A stretch of 57,616 nt of DNA from positions 1-57,616 of the IMG/VR virus record IMGVR_UViG_3300020463_000024; one strand, given 5' to 3'. The notes below the pieces were generated by a model. That model made no database searches, had not been told where the DNA came from, and worked only from the letters and a program-made list of their open reading frames with translations. Shown piece after piece: positions 1 to 5,987 of the stretch. The stretch comes from a virus. Every line of letters starts with the position of its first letter. The stretch's first letter is position 1. The translations under genes were made by a program, and so were the position numbers.

Positions 1-58
1 ATTACAAGCAGTAATTAAGTACCAATTCGCAACATACAAACAAGCACTTGAAAAATAG
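1..58 (+). CDS. 3' end of a truncated early gene
   Basis: An open frame enters from the left edge (codons read from position 2) and stops at TAG 56-58. Only 18 residues are visible, ending YKQALEK. The stop is followed at once by an early promoter, as happens after most genes in this region, which supports it being a real gene end. Too short to assign a function. Confidence 0.45.
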   Translation, partial: LQAVIKYQFATYKQALEK

Positions 59-61
59 TGC

Positions 62-90
62 TTGACATTTTGGTAAAAGTGTGCTACATT
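62..90 (+). promoter_or_regulatory. early sigma70-like promoter
   Basis: TTGACA at 62-67, 17-bp spacer starting TTTTGG, extended TGC then TACATT at 85-90. It drives the gene at 125. Confidence 0.85.
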
Positions 91-124
91 ATAAGCACAA
101 TAACAACTAACGCATGAGGGCAAT

Positions 125-328
125 ATGCAAAATACAGTATACGTTTTACAACTACAAGGCACAGGAGATGACGAGTATGCATTTGAAAATGCAGGCGTTT
201 TTACTACAGAATTACTTGCATTAGAAAAACTTGCAAACATAAATGCAGAATACGAAGACGCAGATATGTTAGTGTTTACATTGCAAGACGAAAATGCACG
301 TATAGAAACGCATACTATAAACGCATAA
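125..328 (+). CDS. small acidic protein of unknown function
   Basis: A 67-residue, strongly acidic protein that I do not recognise. The ATG follows GAGGGCAAT, the ribosome-site sequence used by most genes in this region. It has its own early promoter and is the first complete member of a run of individually promoted small genes. No membrane segment or cysteine motif is visible. Position and promoter suggest early expression, perhaps a host take-over protein; that role is inference. Confidence 0.75.
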   Translation: MQNTVYVLQLQGTGDDEYAFENAGVFTTELLALEKLANINAEYEDADMLVFTLQDENARIETHTINA

Positions 329-356
329 AAAAATTAATGTGTAGCACATTTTATAC

Positions 357-385
357 TTGACATTTTGGATAAAGTGTGCTACTAT
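357..385 (+). promoter_or_regulatory. early sigma70-like promoter
   Basis: TTGACA at 357-362, 17-bp spacer starting TTTTGG, TGC then TACTAT at 380-385. It drives the gene at 420. Confidence 0.82.
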
Positions 386-419
386 TAAAACATAATAACA
401 ATTAACACAAGAGGGCAAT

Positions 420-764
420 TTGAAAATAACAATTAAACATTTACAACACATGGTGAATTTTTTAACACATAACGCAAACTACAAGGTTGGCATATTTGAA
501 GAGGGGTTTGACTTTAACATTAACACGACAGAGGAACTGTTGGACAATGCTAAAAGTTTGATGGATATGTATTTTAATAACACAATTACATATGAAAAGG
601 CTATGGAATGTGTTACGCATTATAGGTATGACGACGATTGCATTAATGAAGGCATTAGTGAAATGTGGTGGGGTTATTGCAACGAACAGAACATACTTGA
701 TTTTTACTTTGCGGACAAGGACGCATACGATTATGGGGAGAGATTAAAAGCAAAGTTTTTTTAA
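420..764 (+). CDS. hypothetical early protein with TTG start
   Basis: A 114-residue protein rich in aromatic and acidic residues, of no family I recognise. The start is TTG, placed directly after GAGGGCAAT exactly as ATG is in the neighbours, so the ribosome site decides the start. The early promoter at 357-385 sits just upstream and another follows the stop. No transmembrane segment or metal motif is evident. Confidence 0.75.
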   Translation: MKITIKHLQHMVNFLTHNANYKVGIFEEGFDFNINTTEELLDNAKSLMDMYFNNTITYEKAMECVTHYRYDDDCINEGISEMWWGYCNEQNILDFYFADKDAYDYGERLKAKFF

Positions 765-771
765 TTAGTGC

Positions 772-800
772 TTGACATTTTGGTTAAGAGGTGCTATAGT
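772..800 (+). promoter_or_regulatory. early sigma70-like promoter
   Basis: TTGACA at 772-777, 17-bp spacer starting TTTTGG, TGC then TATAGT at 795-800. It drives the gene at 829. Confidence 0.85.
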
Positions 801-828
801 ATAAACATAATAAAAATAAGAGGGCTTA

Positions 829-1152
829 ATGACAAGACAAATAAAACAAATTGAATATGGTTACTGGTGGAACTGTGGTGCTTGTGGCACTGAAAATGCT
901 TATGGCTTGGATGAAGCAGAAGCAGAAGAGTACATTAAAGATTTTGAAATTAACAATGCTGAAGAGGTTGCTGAAGGGGAAACAGGCGAAGGTGCTTGTG
1001 ATTGGAACTACAACGTGATTGCTGAAGAAAACGATGCACACATTGAAGACAAAGAAAAATGTTGGAAATGCGATGCAGTTGCTACGGCGGACACACGTAC
1101 AGACAAGGCAAAGTTTTTGGACGCTTTAATAGATAACATAGTGCAAAAATAA
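829..1152 (+). CDS. zinc-ribbon-like early protein
   Basis: A 107-residue acidic protein. Two CxxC pairs, CGAC near residue 18 and CWKC near residue 84, could bind one zinc as a split zinc ribbon; the segment between them is Glu-rich. It has its own early promoter and a GAGGGC ribosome site. The specific role is unknown; nucleic-acid or protein binding would fit the ribbon, but that is inference. Confidence 0.75.
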   Translation: MTRQIKQIEYGYWWNCGACGTENAYGLDEAEAEEYIKDFEINNAEEVAEGETGEGACDWNYNVIAEENDAHIEDKEKCWKCDAVATADTRTDKAKFLDALIDNIVQK

Positions 1153-1155
1153 TGG

Positions 1156-1184
1156 TTGACATTTTGGTAAAAGTATGCTACATT
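1156..1184 (+). promoter_or_regulatory. early sigma70-like promoter
   Basis: TTGACA at 1156-1161, 17-bp spacer starting TTTTGG, TGC then TACATT at 1179-1184. It drives the gene at 1217. Confidence 0.85.
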
Positions 1185-1216
1185 ATAAACACAATAAAAA
1201 ACAGAGAGGGCAACTT

Positions 1217-1639
1217 ATGTTTACATTACTTGAGAAATTAAAAACTAAACTTGGAGACGCTATTACTATAGAGGACGAAGGTGACGAGACTTATAGTGTA
1301 GAGATTAACTTAGGAAAAGGTTGGGCTGGTAGTTATGACGGCGGCTACTGGGGAAACTGTGAGATAGAGAACGACGAATTAAACTTACACTTTTTTTATG
1401 GTAAGATGTACGGCGATGACGAAGTTACATTTGGTGAAGGCATTGTACAATTAAAATACAAAGGCGGAACTGAAGAGAACGGACTTGCATACACTGGGGA
1501 GTTGGATACGGCTATTGGGGACAAGGTAGAGGCGCTTACAGGCGGACTTATAACTTGTGGCGGTAGCGAACAGGGAATGCAAGGACACAGTGGAGATGAC
1601 GAAAGTTATTTGAGTGTGGATATGGAAGAACTTAATTAA
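1217..1639 (+). CDS. hypothetical acidic early protein
   Basis: A 140-residue acidic, Gly-rich protein of unknown function. An in-frame ATG exists upstream at 1175, but it lies inside the promoter. The start at 1217 follows GAGGGCAACTT and is the right one. No known domain or membrane segment is visible; the C-terminal third contains several Gly/Glu turns. Confidence 0.75.
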   Translation: MFTLLEKLKTKLGDAITIEDEGDETYSVEINLGKGWAGSYDGGYWGNCEIENDELNLHFFYGKMYGDDEVTFGEGIVQLKYKGGTEENGLAYTGELDTAIGDKVEALTGGLITCGGSEQGMQGHSGDDESYLSVDMEELN

Positions 1640-1648
1640 AAAAAATGG

Positions 1649-1677
1649 TTGACAGTATAGCATTTTGGTGCTATACT
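1649..1677 (+). promoter_or_regulatory. early sigma70-like promoter
   Basis: TTGACA at 1649-1654, 17-bp spacer, TATACT at 1672-1677. It drives the gene at 1710. Confidence 0.85.
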
Positions 1678-1709
1678 GTAAGTATAACAATTAGAAAGCA
1701 GAGGGCAAT

Positions 1710-1913
1710 ATGGGAATGTATAGTTTAATAGAAGACAACGTAAACGAGTTTTACACTATAGCGGAGAAGACTGTTAGCGAGTGCGAACACGTTGATGAGT
1801 TTAAAAGCAAAATGCAAGGACACGAGAACTTGCTATGTGGTAGCAGTGACGAAGAACACATAGACGACTTGTATGGCGAACTATGGGACGAATTTTGGAG
1901 CAAATATAATTAA
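1710..1913 (+). CDS. small acidic early protein
   Basis: A 67-residue protein rich in Glu, Asp and aromatic residues, probably helical. The ATG follows GAGGGCAAT. It has its own early promoter and is followed by another. No family recognised. Confidence 0.72.
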   Translation: MGMYSLIEDNVNEFYTIAEKTVSECEHVDEFKSKMQGHENLLCGSSDEEHIDDLYGELWDEFWSKYN

Positions 1914-1922
1914 ACTTTTTGG

Positions 1923-1951
1923 TTGACATTGTATTAAAATGATGCTATAGT
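1923..1951 (+). promoter_or_regulatory. early sigma70-like promoter
   Basis: TTGACA at 1923-1928, 17-bp spacer, TGC then TATAGT at 1946-1951. It drives the gene at 1980. Confidence 0.85.
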
Positions 1952-1979
1952 ATAAGCATAATAAGGAATGAGGGCAAAA

Positions 1980-2513
1980 ATGTTAAAAGAACTAATCACA
2001 GAAATCAAGAAGCGTAATGTAAAGACAGAGGCTTGGGTTAAAGAAGACCCCAAGAATCGTTGGGCAGGGTTATACCCAGAAGATGAGGCCCATTGGGTAG
2101 AGCGAGGCATTACCACTCTTGAGGCTCTTGAGAGATCAGAGATCGAGGAATACATCTACGATGCCCACAAGACGGCATTCGGTGTCAAGGGTCGACACTA
2201 CAACTTCAAGGACATGAGCCTACAAGAGCTCAAGGACGAGGCTGACTACATCAGCAAGGCCTGTGATGAGCAGATGAAGTTAGAGGCCGAGATGGAGGCT
2301 GAGGCCATAGAGAGATTCAAGAAGTCCATTGCGGAGACTATCGCAGTAGGGGCAGGCGATGAAGCAACCGCCCTACGTTGGATGACCGAGGACGAGTACT
2401 TCGGCCACATACAGGACATCGAGTCTTGGGTATGGGACAAGGGTATGTTGTTTACTAATTATGGCAAGAAACTTGTGGGTAAGTTGACTGACATGTACTT
2501 AAAAGCCGCATAA
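1980..2513 (+). CDS. hypothetical helical early protein
   Basis: A 177-residue, charged and mostly helical protein with a long Glu/Lys-rich central helix. An upstream in-frame ATG at 1968 lies before the ribosome site; GAGGGCAAAA precedes 1980, which fixes the start. Codon use (GAG, AAG, ATC) is clearly more GC-rich than in the genes at 125-1913, suggesting a different origin. No domain recognised. Confidence 0.75.
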   Translation: MLKELITEIKKRNVKTEAWVKEDPKNRWAGLYPEDEAHWVERGITTLEALERSEIEEYIYDAHKTAFGVKGRHYNFKDMSLQELKDEADYISKACDEQMKLEAEMEAEAIERFKKSIAETIAVGAGDEATALRWMTEDEYFGHIQDIESWVWDKGMLFTNYGKKLVGKLTDMYLKAA

Positions 2514-2532
2514 ACCTTAGGTAAATTAGGGG

Positions 2533-2561
2533 TTGACTTTTGGTTAGCCCTATGCTATAGT
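2533..2561 (+). promoter_or_regulatory. early sigma70-like promoter
   Basis: TTGACT at 2533-2538, 17-bp spacer starting TTTGG, TGC then TATAGT at 2556-2561. It drives the 2595-3415 pair. Confidence 0.85.
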
Positions 2562-2594
2562 ATAAACATAATAAGAAAACAGAAAGAGGGCAAA

Positions 2595-2759
2595 ATGTTA
2601 GAATTAATCGGATTTATCGCGTTAGCATACGTGATCTTCAAATTGGCACCAATCGTACTTGAAGTAGGTTTCAAGTTCGCGGTTATATGTCTTGGCTTGG
2701 TGGCTTTCATAATCATCGCAGGCATCTTTACTTCAACCTTAACTATATGGTTGTCTTAA
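2595..2759 (+). CDS. small membrane protein upstream of cell-wall hydrolase
   Basis: A 54-residue protein, almost wholly hydrophobic, with two potential membrane segments (about residues 4-22 and 27-50) separated by a short charged stretch. The ATG follows GAGGGCAAA and has a dedicated early promoter. Its TAA overlaps the ATG of the SleB-like hydrolase in TAATG, so the two are translationally coupled. Size, topology and coupling to a peptidoglycan hydrolase suggest a holin-like or envelope role, but this is inference from context. Confidence 0.72.
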   Translation: MLELIGFIALAYVIFKLAPIVLEVGFKFAVICLGLVAFIIIAGIFTSTLTIWLS

Positions 2760-3415
2760 TGAGAGGTCTTAAAACATTCGCGGCTGTGGTCCTATTGGGA
2801 TCAGCGACAGCAGGTGCGGCAACTGAGAAACTGTCATTCCCACACGCGGCTGAGTTGACAGCAGAGGCCAAGAGCATCGTATTCCAAGAAGTTAACGATT
2901 CAGGCATCCCCAACTATATGCATCAGGAGATGATGTGCCTTGCAGAGAACATCTACTTCGAGAGTAGAGCAGAAGGTATCGAGGGTAAGGCCGCAGTGGC
3001 CAACACCACGAGGAACAGGGTTACGTCTAAGGACTTCCCCAACTCATACTGTGGCGTGGTCTACCAGGGGCCTGTTAGAGAGTCGTGGAAGACCAAACAG
3101 AACCCAGACCTTGCAGACAAGGATAGGGTGTACTACCCAAGAAAGCACAGATGTCAGTTCAGTTGGTATTGCGATGGCAAGAAGGATATCATCTGGGCCA
3201 ACTATGAGAAGACTGGCAAGAGCATCAAGTTGAATGCCCAGGCCTGGAGGAAGAGTGTAGAGGTAGCCATATGGACACTTGGCTATGGATCCTATACTGT
3301 GAACGACAACACGGGTGGGGCCCTATACTACTATGCCCATAACCTTGTGTACCCTTATTGGGCAGACCATAAACAACTTACGGTTGTGATAGGTAATCAC
3401 ACATTTATGAAATAA
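2759..3415 (+). CDS. secreted SleB-like cell-wall hydrolase
   Basis: A 218-residue protein. It begins with a signal peptide (about 1-20, MRGLKTF then a hydrophobic core ending AGAA). A Hydrolase_2/SleB-type domain spans about 60-218, with the family pattern of an early ENIYFESR segment, AVAN..NRV, CGVVYQ and CQFSWYCDG. SleB enzymes cleave the glycan strand of peptidoglycan. The start at 2759 overlaps the stop of the small membrane gene; a longer upstream frame overlaps that gene and is unlikely. It probably acts in the periplasm, either as endolysin or in envelope remodelling. The early-type promoter is unusual for a lysis enzyme. Confidence 0.88.
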   Translation: MRGLKTFAAVVLLGSATAGAATEKLSFPHAAELTAEAKSIVFQEVNDSGIPNYMHQEMMCLAENIYFESRAEGIEGKAAVANTTRNRVTSKDFPNSYCGVVYQGPVRESWKTKQNPDLADKDRVYYPRKHRCQFSWYCDGKKDIIWANYEKTGKSIKLNAQAWRKSVEVAIWTLGYGSYTVNDNTGGALYYYAHNLVYPYWADHKQLTVVIGNHTFMK

Positions 3416-3420
3416 AATGG

Positions 3421-3449
3421 TTGACAAATTGGATAGCAGATGCTATACT
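3421..3449 (+). promoter_or_regulatory. early sigma70-like promoter
   Basis: TTGACA at 3421-3426, 17-bp spacer, TGC then TATACT at 3444-3449. It drives the gene at 3483. Confidence 0.85.
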
Positions 3450-3482
3450 GTAAGTATAATAATTAATAAAGAGGGCAAATAA

Positions 3483-3686
3483 ATGAATAGAACATATATT
3501 AAAATAGGAACAAAGGTCGACACTAAATGGGGTGAGGCTAAGGTAACAGGGATTGAACTGTGCAAGGCTGGTGAGAAGTACGGCATAGGCATGGACAAGA
3601 TCTTTGTAGAGGACAAGGACAGATGCACATTTGACATGGACAATGGGCATTGGAGTTATGGCTATCAGATTGAGGTGGCTTCGTAA
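3483..3686 (+). CDS. small basic-acidic early protein, possible SH3-like fold
   Basis: A 67-residue protein with alternating beta-type segments (GTKVDTKWGEAKV, then a C-terminal DMDNGHWSYGY). The pattern suggests a small beta-barrel, but no family is certain. The ATG follows GAGGGCAAATAA. The stop overlaps the next start in TAATG, so the next gene is coupled. Confidence 0.72.
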   Translation: MNRTYIKIGTKVDTKWGEAKVTGIELCKAGEKYGIGMDKIFVEDKDRCTFDMDNGHWSYGYQIEVAS

Positions 3687-3853
3687 TGTTTGGGTTCGTT
3701 GTATCAGTTTCGCTCTTTTGGTATATTTGGTTCAAGATCGACGTACCAGGGATTGCTGAGAGAATGCACCCAGGAGATGGTGATCTGATGATGGTGATCT
3801 ACGTGATCGTAGGAATGTTTCACATAGCATGGTTAGGAGCGACCCAAAGATAG
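3686..3853 (+). CDS. small two-segment membrane protein
   Basis: A 55-residue protein with hydrophobic segments at about 2-18 and 34-52, separated by a Pro/Gly/Asp-containing loop. The start overlaps the previous stop in TAATG. There is no separate promoter. Function is unknown; an inner-membrane location is likely. Confidence 0.65.
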   Translation: MFGFVVSVSLFWYIWFKIDVPGIAERMHPGDGDLMMVIYVIVGMFHIAWLGATQR

Positions 3854-3867
3854 GGGTAAATTAATGG

Positions 3868-3896
3868 TTGACAACCAATCCAATTTATGCTATACT
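3868..3896 (+). promoter_or_regulatory. early sigma70-like promoter
   Basis: TTGACA at 3868-3873, 17-bp spacer, TGC then TATACT at 3891-3896. It drives the three-gene run 3929-4525. Confidence 0.85.
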
Positions 3897-3928
3897 GTAA
3901 GTATAAACAATAAGGAAATGAGGGCAAT

Positions 3929-4132
3929 ATGAAAAAGATGTTAAATGGTTTTGGGATTACACTTATTATGTTAGGCATTATCGCGGCGGCAGGTGCTGGT
4001 GGCGATTGTGATGGCAAGTGTATGGAGAATGCTAACACGCTTCCTGTGTTCTTTTTGATTATAGGTGGTGCGTTGACAAGCATGGTATTAGGAGCGATTA
4101 TGATGTTCCAGGCAGGCGGTATTAGTGAATAA
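3929..4132 (+). CDS. small membrane protein
   Basis: A 67-residue protein with two hydrophobic segments (about 7-25 and 39-60). Two cysteines sit in the loop between them (CDGKC). The ATG follows GAGGGCAAT. Its end overlaps the lipoprotein gene by 8 nt. Function unknown. Confidence 0.72.
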   Translation: MKKMLNGFGITLIMLGIIAAAGAGGDCDGKCMENANTLPVFFLIIGGALTSMVLGAIMMFQAGGISE

Positions 4133-4325
4133 GGTATTCGCAGTATTACTTGCTGGCATAGTCCTACAAGGTTGTTCGGTAGGTAGCATGACAGGCAAAG
4201 ATTGGATAAAGGCCATCAACACGGGCAAGAACATTAACAAGATAACAACAGCCGGAGTGTCAGAAGAGTTGACAAACTGTGTCAAAGACTTATTTGATCC
4301 GGGCAACAGAGGGAGTGGGTGCTAA
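4125..4325 (+). CDS. small lipoprotein (GTG start)
   Basis: A 66-residue protein. The N-terminus is a lipoprotein signal peptide ending LQGC, with the lipid-bearing Cys at about residue 17. The mature part is short and has three more Cys. GTG is the start, inside the end of the preceding gene, and the stop overlaps the next start in TAATG. The position near a cell-wall hydrolase raises an outer-spanin or surface-exclusion role; neither is shown. Confidence 0.72.
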   Translation: MNKVFAVLLAGIVLQGCSVGSMTGKDWIKAINTGKNINKITTAGVSEELTNCVKDLFDPGNRGSGC

Positions 4326-4525
4326 TGAAATATCTATTATTGAGTGCAGTATTTTCTTTGAATGTAGAGTACGCTGACCTGACAACTTGCCAGACAGCGT
4401 TAGAACAGGTTTCCAAACACGATGAAAAGGCTATCTGTATCCCAGCAGGGAAAGAGAAGAGCGAATTGATGTTTGAAAAGTTTTTGAGTATTATCCAAAA
4501 ATTGGATAACCAAAAGATACAATAA
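4325..4525 (+). CDS. small exported protein
   Basis: A 66-residue protein. The N-terminus (about 1-17) looks like a signal peptide with cleavage near EYA; two Cys lie in the mature part and could form a disulfide. The ATG at 4325 overlaps the previous stop; a GTG six bases upstream is possible but less likely. Function unknown. Confidence 0.68.
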   Translation: MKYLLLSAVFSLNVEYADLTTCQTALEQVSKHDEKAICIPAGKEKSELMFEKFLSIIQKLDNQKIQ

Positions 4526-4528
4526 TGG

Positions 4529-4557
4529 TTGACTTACTCACCGTTTTGTGTTATTAT
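4529..4557 (+). promoter_or_regulatory. early sigma70-like promoter
   Basis: TTGACT at 4529-4534, 17-bp spacer, TGT then TATTAT at 4552-4557 (an overlapping TATAAT is at 4555-4560). It drives the gene at 4596. Confidence 0.75.
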
Positions 4558-4595
4558 AATAGAGTAAGAATAGGCAATTAAGGAGGCTTAAAATT

Positions 4596-4928
4596 ATGGC
4601 AACAAATAAAACTTATACCGTTGCAGGTACATCAACAAACGCAGGCAAAACTAAAGTAAGGTTTGCCCAAGACTATGTTTCAAGGTTTAAGATCCTGAAC
4701 AAGAATGGTCACACTGATATCGAGCTGTTAGAACTTGATACGGCAATGAGCAAGTCAGACATCTGTAAGATGTTGTTGGGACATGAGAAGTTCCAATCAG
4801 AAGCTCAGCAAAGTGCGATCACTGAGTTCGTGGTTAGAAATGTTAAAGCAGACACAACACCAGCCCCGGCACCAAGTGCTGAAGTTGAGGTTGAAGTTCA
4901 GTTAGACAAAGAACCAGTAGAAGCGTAA
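4596..4928 (+). CDS. conserved-looking hypothetical with Pro/Ala/Glu tail
   Basis: A 110-residue protein: a folded part of about 85 residues followed by a low-complexity tail rich in Pro, Ala, Val and Glu. Unusually for this region the ribosome site is a canonical AGGAGG at 4581-4586, predicting high translation. It is followed by the terminator/promoter hairpin at 4949. Function unknown. Confidence 0.75.
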   Translation: MATNKTYTVAGTSTNAGKTKVRFAQDYVSRFKILNKNGHTDIELLELDTAMSKSDICKMLLGHEKFQSEAQQSAITEFVVRNVKADTTPAPAPSAEVEVEVQLDKEPVEA

Positions 4929-4948
4929 GCATCAAATAGAAATCATTA

Positions 4949-4970
4949 GGGGTTGACAACAACCCCTTTT
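4949..4970 (+). terminator. terminator hairpin overlapping a promoter -35
   Basis: A perfect 7-bp stem GGGGTTG/CAACCCC (4949-4955 with 4960-4966) has loop ACAA and is followed by TTTT. The -35 hexamer TTGACA of the tRNA promoter is inside it (4953-4958). Confidence 0.7.
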
Positions 4971-4981
4971 GATAGTATAGT
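4953..4981 (+). promoter_or_regulatory. promoter of the tRNA/RNA unit
   Basis: TTGACA at 4953-4958, 17-bp spacer, TATAGT at 4976-4981, about 50 bp before tRNA-Leu. Confidence 0.8.
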
Positions 4982-5031
4982 ATATTACATTAGAAGACCG
5001 AAAAGGGGATTCACACACACAATCGGATAAG

Positions 5032-5119
5032 GCGAGCGTGGCGGAACAGGTAGACGCAACGGACTTAAAATCCGTTATCGATATTAGGTGTGTGGGTTCG
5101 AATCCCTCCGCTCGCACCA
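5032..5119 (+). tRNA. tRNA-Leu (UAA)
   Basis: An 88-nt cloverleaf. Acceptor stem GCGAGCG pairs with CGCTCGC; the anticodon loop CTTAAAA gives anticodon TAA at 5066-5068. A long variable arm (type II) and a GGTTCGAATCC T-arm are present, and the CCA end is encoded (5117-5119). UUA is favoured in this AT-rich genome, so the tRNA likely supplements the host pool. Confidence 0.95.
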
Positions 5120-5121
5120 AT

Positions 5122-5199
5122 CCACTCTTAGCTCAGCAGGATTAGAGCAACGGTCTTCTAAACCGTAGGTCGCAGGTTCGAGTCCTGCAGAGTGGGCCA
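5122..5199 (+). tRNA. tRNA-Arg (UCU)
   Basis: Acceptor stem CCACTCT pairs with AGAGTGG (5189-5195), followed by discriminator G and encoded CCA. The anticodon loop CTTCTAA gives anticodon TCT at 5157-5159, reading AGA/AGG. The T-arm contains GGTTCGAGTCC. It lies 2 nt after tRNA-Leu, so both are probably one transcript. Confidence 0.94.
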
Positions 5200-5304
5200 A
5201 TTGGTCGGGAGTAAAAACCCTGTTAGACCTTGCACCCTGTTAGAACTAACAAAAGCAAGGCGGGAGAGTTGGGGGTCGCCCTCGTAGAAAGGACCCCCTT
5301 TTTT
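5200..5304 (+). ncRNA. possible structured RNA downstream of the tRNAs
   Basis: This 105-nt stretch continues the tRNA transcript to a strong terminator and holds no convincing ORF. Visible structure: CCTTGC (5228-5233) pairs with GCAAGG (5255-5260), enclosing TGTTA/TAACA with loop GAAC (5238-5251). CGGGAG occurs at 5206 and 5261, and CCCTGTTAGA at 5218 and 5235. It fits no RNA family I know. It could be a small regulatory RNA or only a trailer. Confidence 0.4.
5271..5304 (+). terminator. rho-independent terminator after the tRNA unit
   Basis: GGGGGTC (5271-5277) pairs with GACCCCC (5292-5298), followed by six T. Confidence 0.85.
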
Positions 5305-5329
5305 ATTCAAAAAAAAGGCAAAATAATGG

Positions 5330-5358
5330 TTGACCTTTTGGATAATAGACTGTATACT
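5330..5358 (+). promoter_or_regulatory. early sigma70-like promoter
   Basis: TTGACC at 5330-5335, 17-bp spacer starting TTTTGG, TATACT at 5353-5358. It drives the gene at 5391. Confidence 0.82.
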
Positions 5359-5390
5359 GTAAGTATAACAATTAGAAAGTAGAGGGCAAC

Positions 5391-5618
5391 ATGAGTACAG
5401 AACTTAAATCACACGCACAGGGCGTATCACTTACAAGGTTTTGGGGTGGAGATAATCGAGGATCGTGTGTACAATTGACACAGAAGAAGACAGAACTTCC
5501 AGCAGTTTCGGACAAGTTTTTTGATTCAGTGCAGTTGACACGAGCACAAGCGGCGGCTATGGCGGCTGACTTGTTGGACTTTGCACAAGGCAGAGAAGAA
5601 GAAGACTTGGGCAATTAG
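5391..5618 (+). CDS. small phage protein (GVSLTRFWGG type)
   Basis: A 75-residue protein. The N-terminal GVSLTRFWGG, RGSCVQLT and later VQLTRAQA pattern recalls small proteins common in tailed phages, with no known function. The C-terminus is acidic. The ATG follows GAGGGCAAC and has a dedicated early promoter. Confidence 0.75.
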   Translation: MSTELKSHAQGVSLTRFWGGDNRGSCVQLTQKKTELPAVSDKFFDSVQLTRAQAAAMAADLLDFAQGREEEDLGN

Positions 5619-5621
5619 GGG

Positions 5622-5650
5622 TTGACTTCTGAAAAGAACGATGCTATATT
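5622..5650 (+). promoter_or_regulatory. early sigma70-like promoter
   Basis: TTGACT at 5622-5627, 17-bp spacer, TGC then TATATT at 5645-5650. It drives the gene at 5680. Confidence 0.83.
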
Positions 5651-5679
5651 ATAATAACAATTAACAAAACGAGGGCAAT

Positions 5680-5907
5680 ATGAAACTTACACAAATCGGC
5701 AGTAACCAAACAGAGATCACAACAGCCAAAGGCAATCGTGTTCTTTACTCATACGAAACACCTGTAGCGGCTTGGACAGAGCAGGGTGCGTTCAGAACAA
5801 GCACGAAGTGGTCAATGACTACAAGCAAACACATCAACTCATACCTTGGAGGCAAGGACGTTGGTAAAGAGGTTGATCAGCAATGGCTGAACAATTTAGT
5901 TGCATAA
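5680..5907 (+). CDS. small widespread phage protein (MKLTQIGSNQTE type)
   Basis: A 75-residue protein. The opening MKLTQIGSNQTE, the internal SYETPVAAW and the TTSKHIN segment match a short protein I recognise as widespread in tailed phages; its function is unknown. The ATG follows GAGGGCAAT and it has its own early promoter. Confidence 0.78.
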   Translation: MKLTQIGSNQTEITTAKGNRVLYSYETPVAAWTEQGAFRTSTKWSMTTSKHINSYLGGKDVGKEVDQQWLNNLVA

Positions 5908-5912
5908 AGAGG

Positions 5913-5941
5913 TTGACAACTGTAGCAGTTGATGCTACACT
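5913..5941 (+). promoter_or_regulatory. early sigma70-like promoter
   Basis: TTGACA at 5913-5918, 17-bp spacer, TGC then TACACT at 5936-5941. It drives the AAA+ gene at 5988. Confidence 0.83.
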
Positions 5942-5987
5942 GTAAAGACAATAAGGCATTAATATTAACAAACCATAAGAGGGCAAT

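Noticed and set aside
5200-5270. Third tRNA after tRNA-Arg
   Set aside because: No T-arm consensus, no acceptor stem pairing and no anticodon arm; treated as a possible other RNA.
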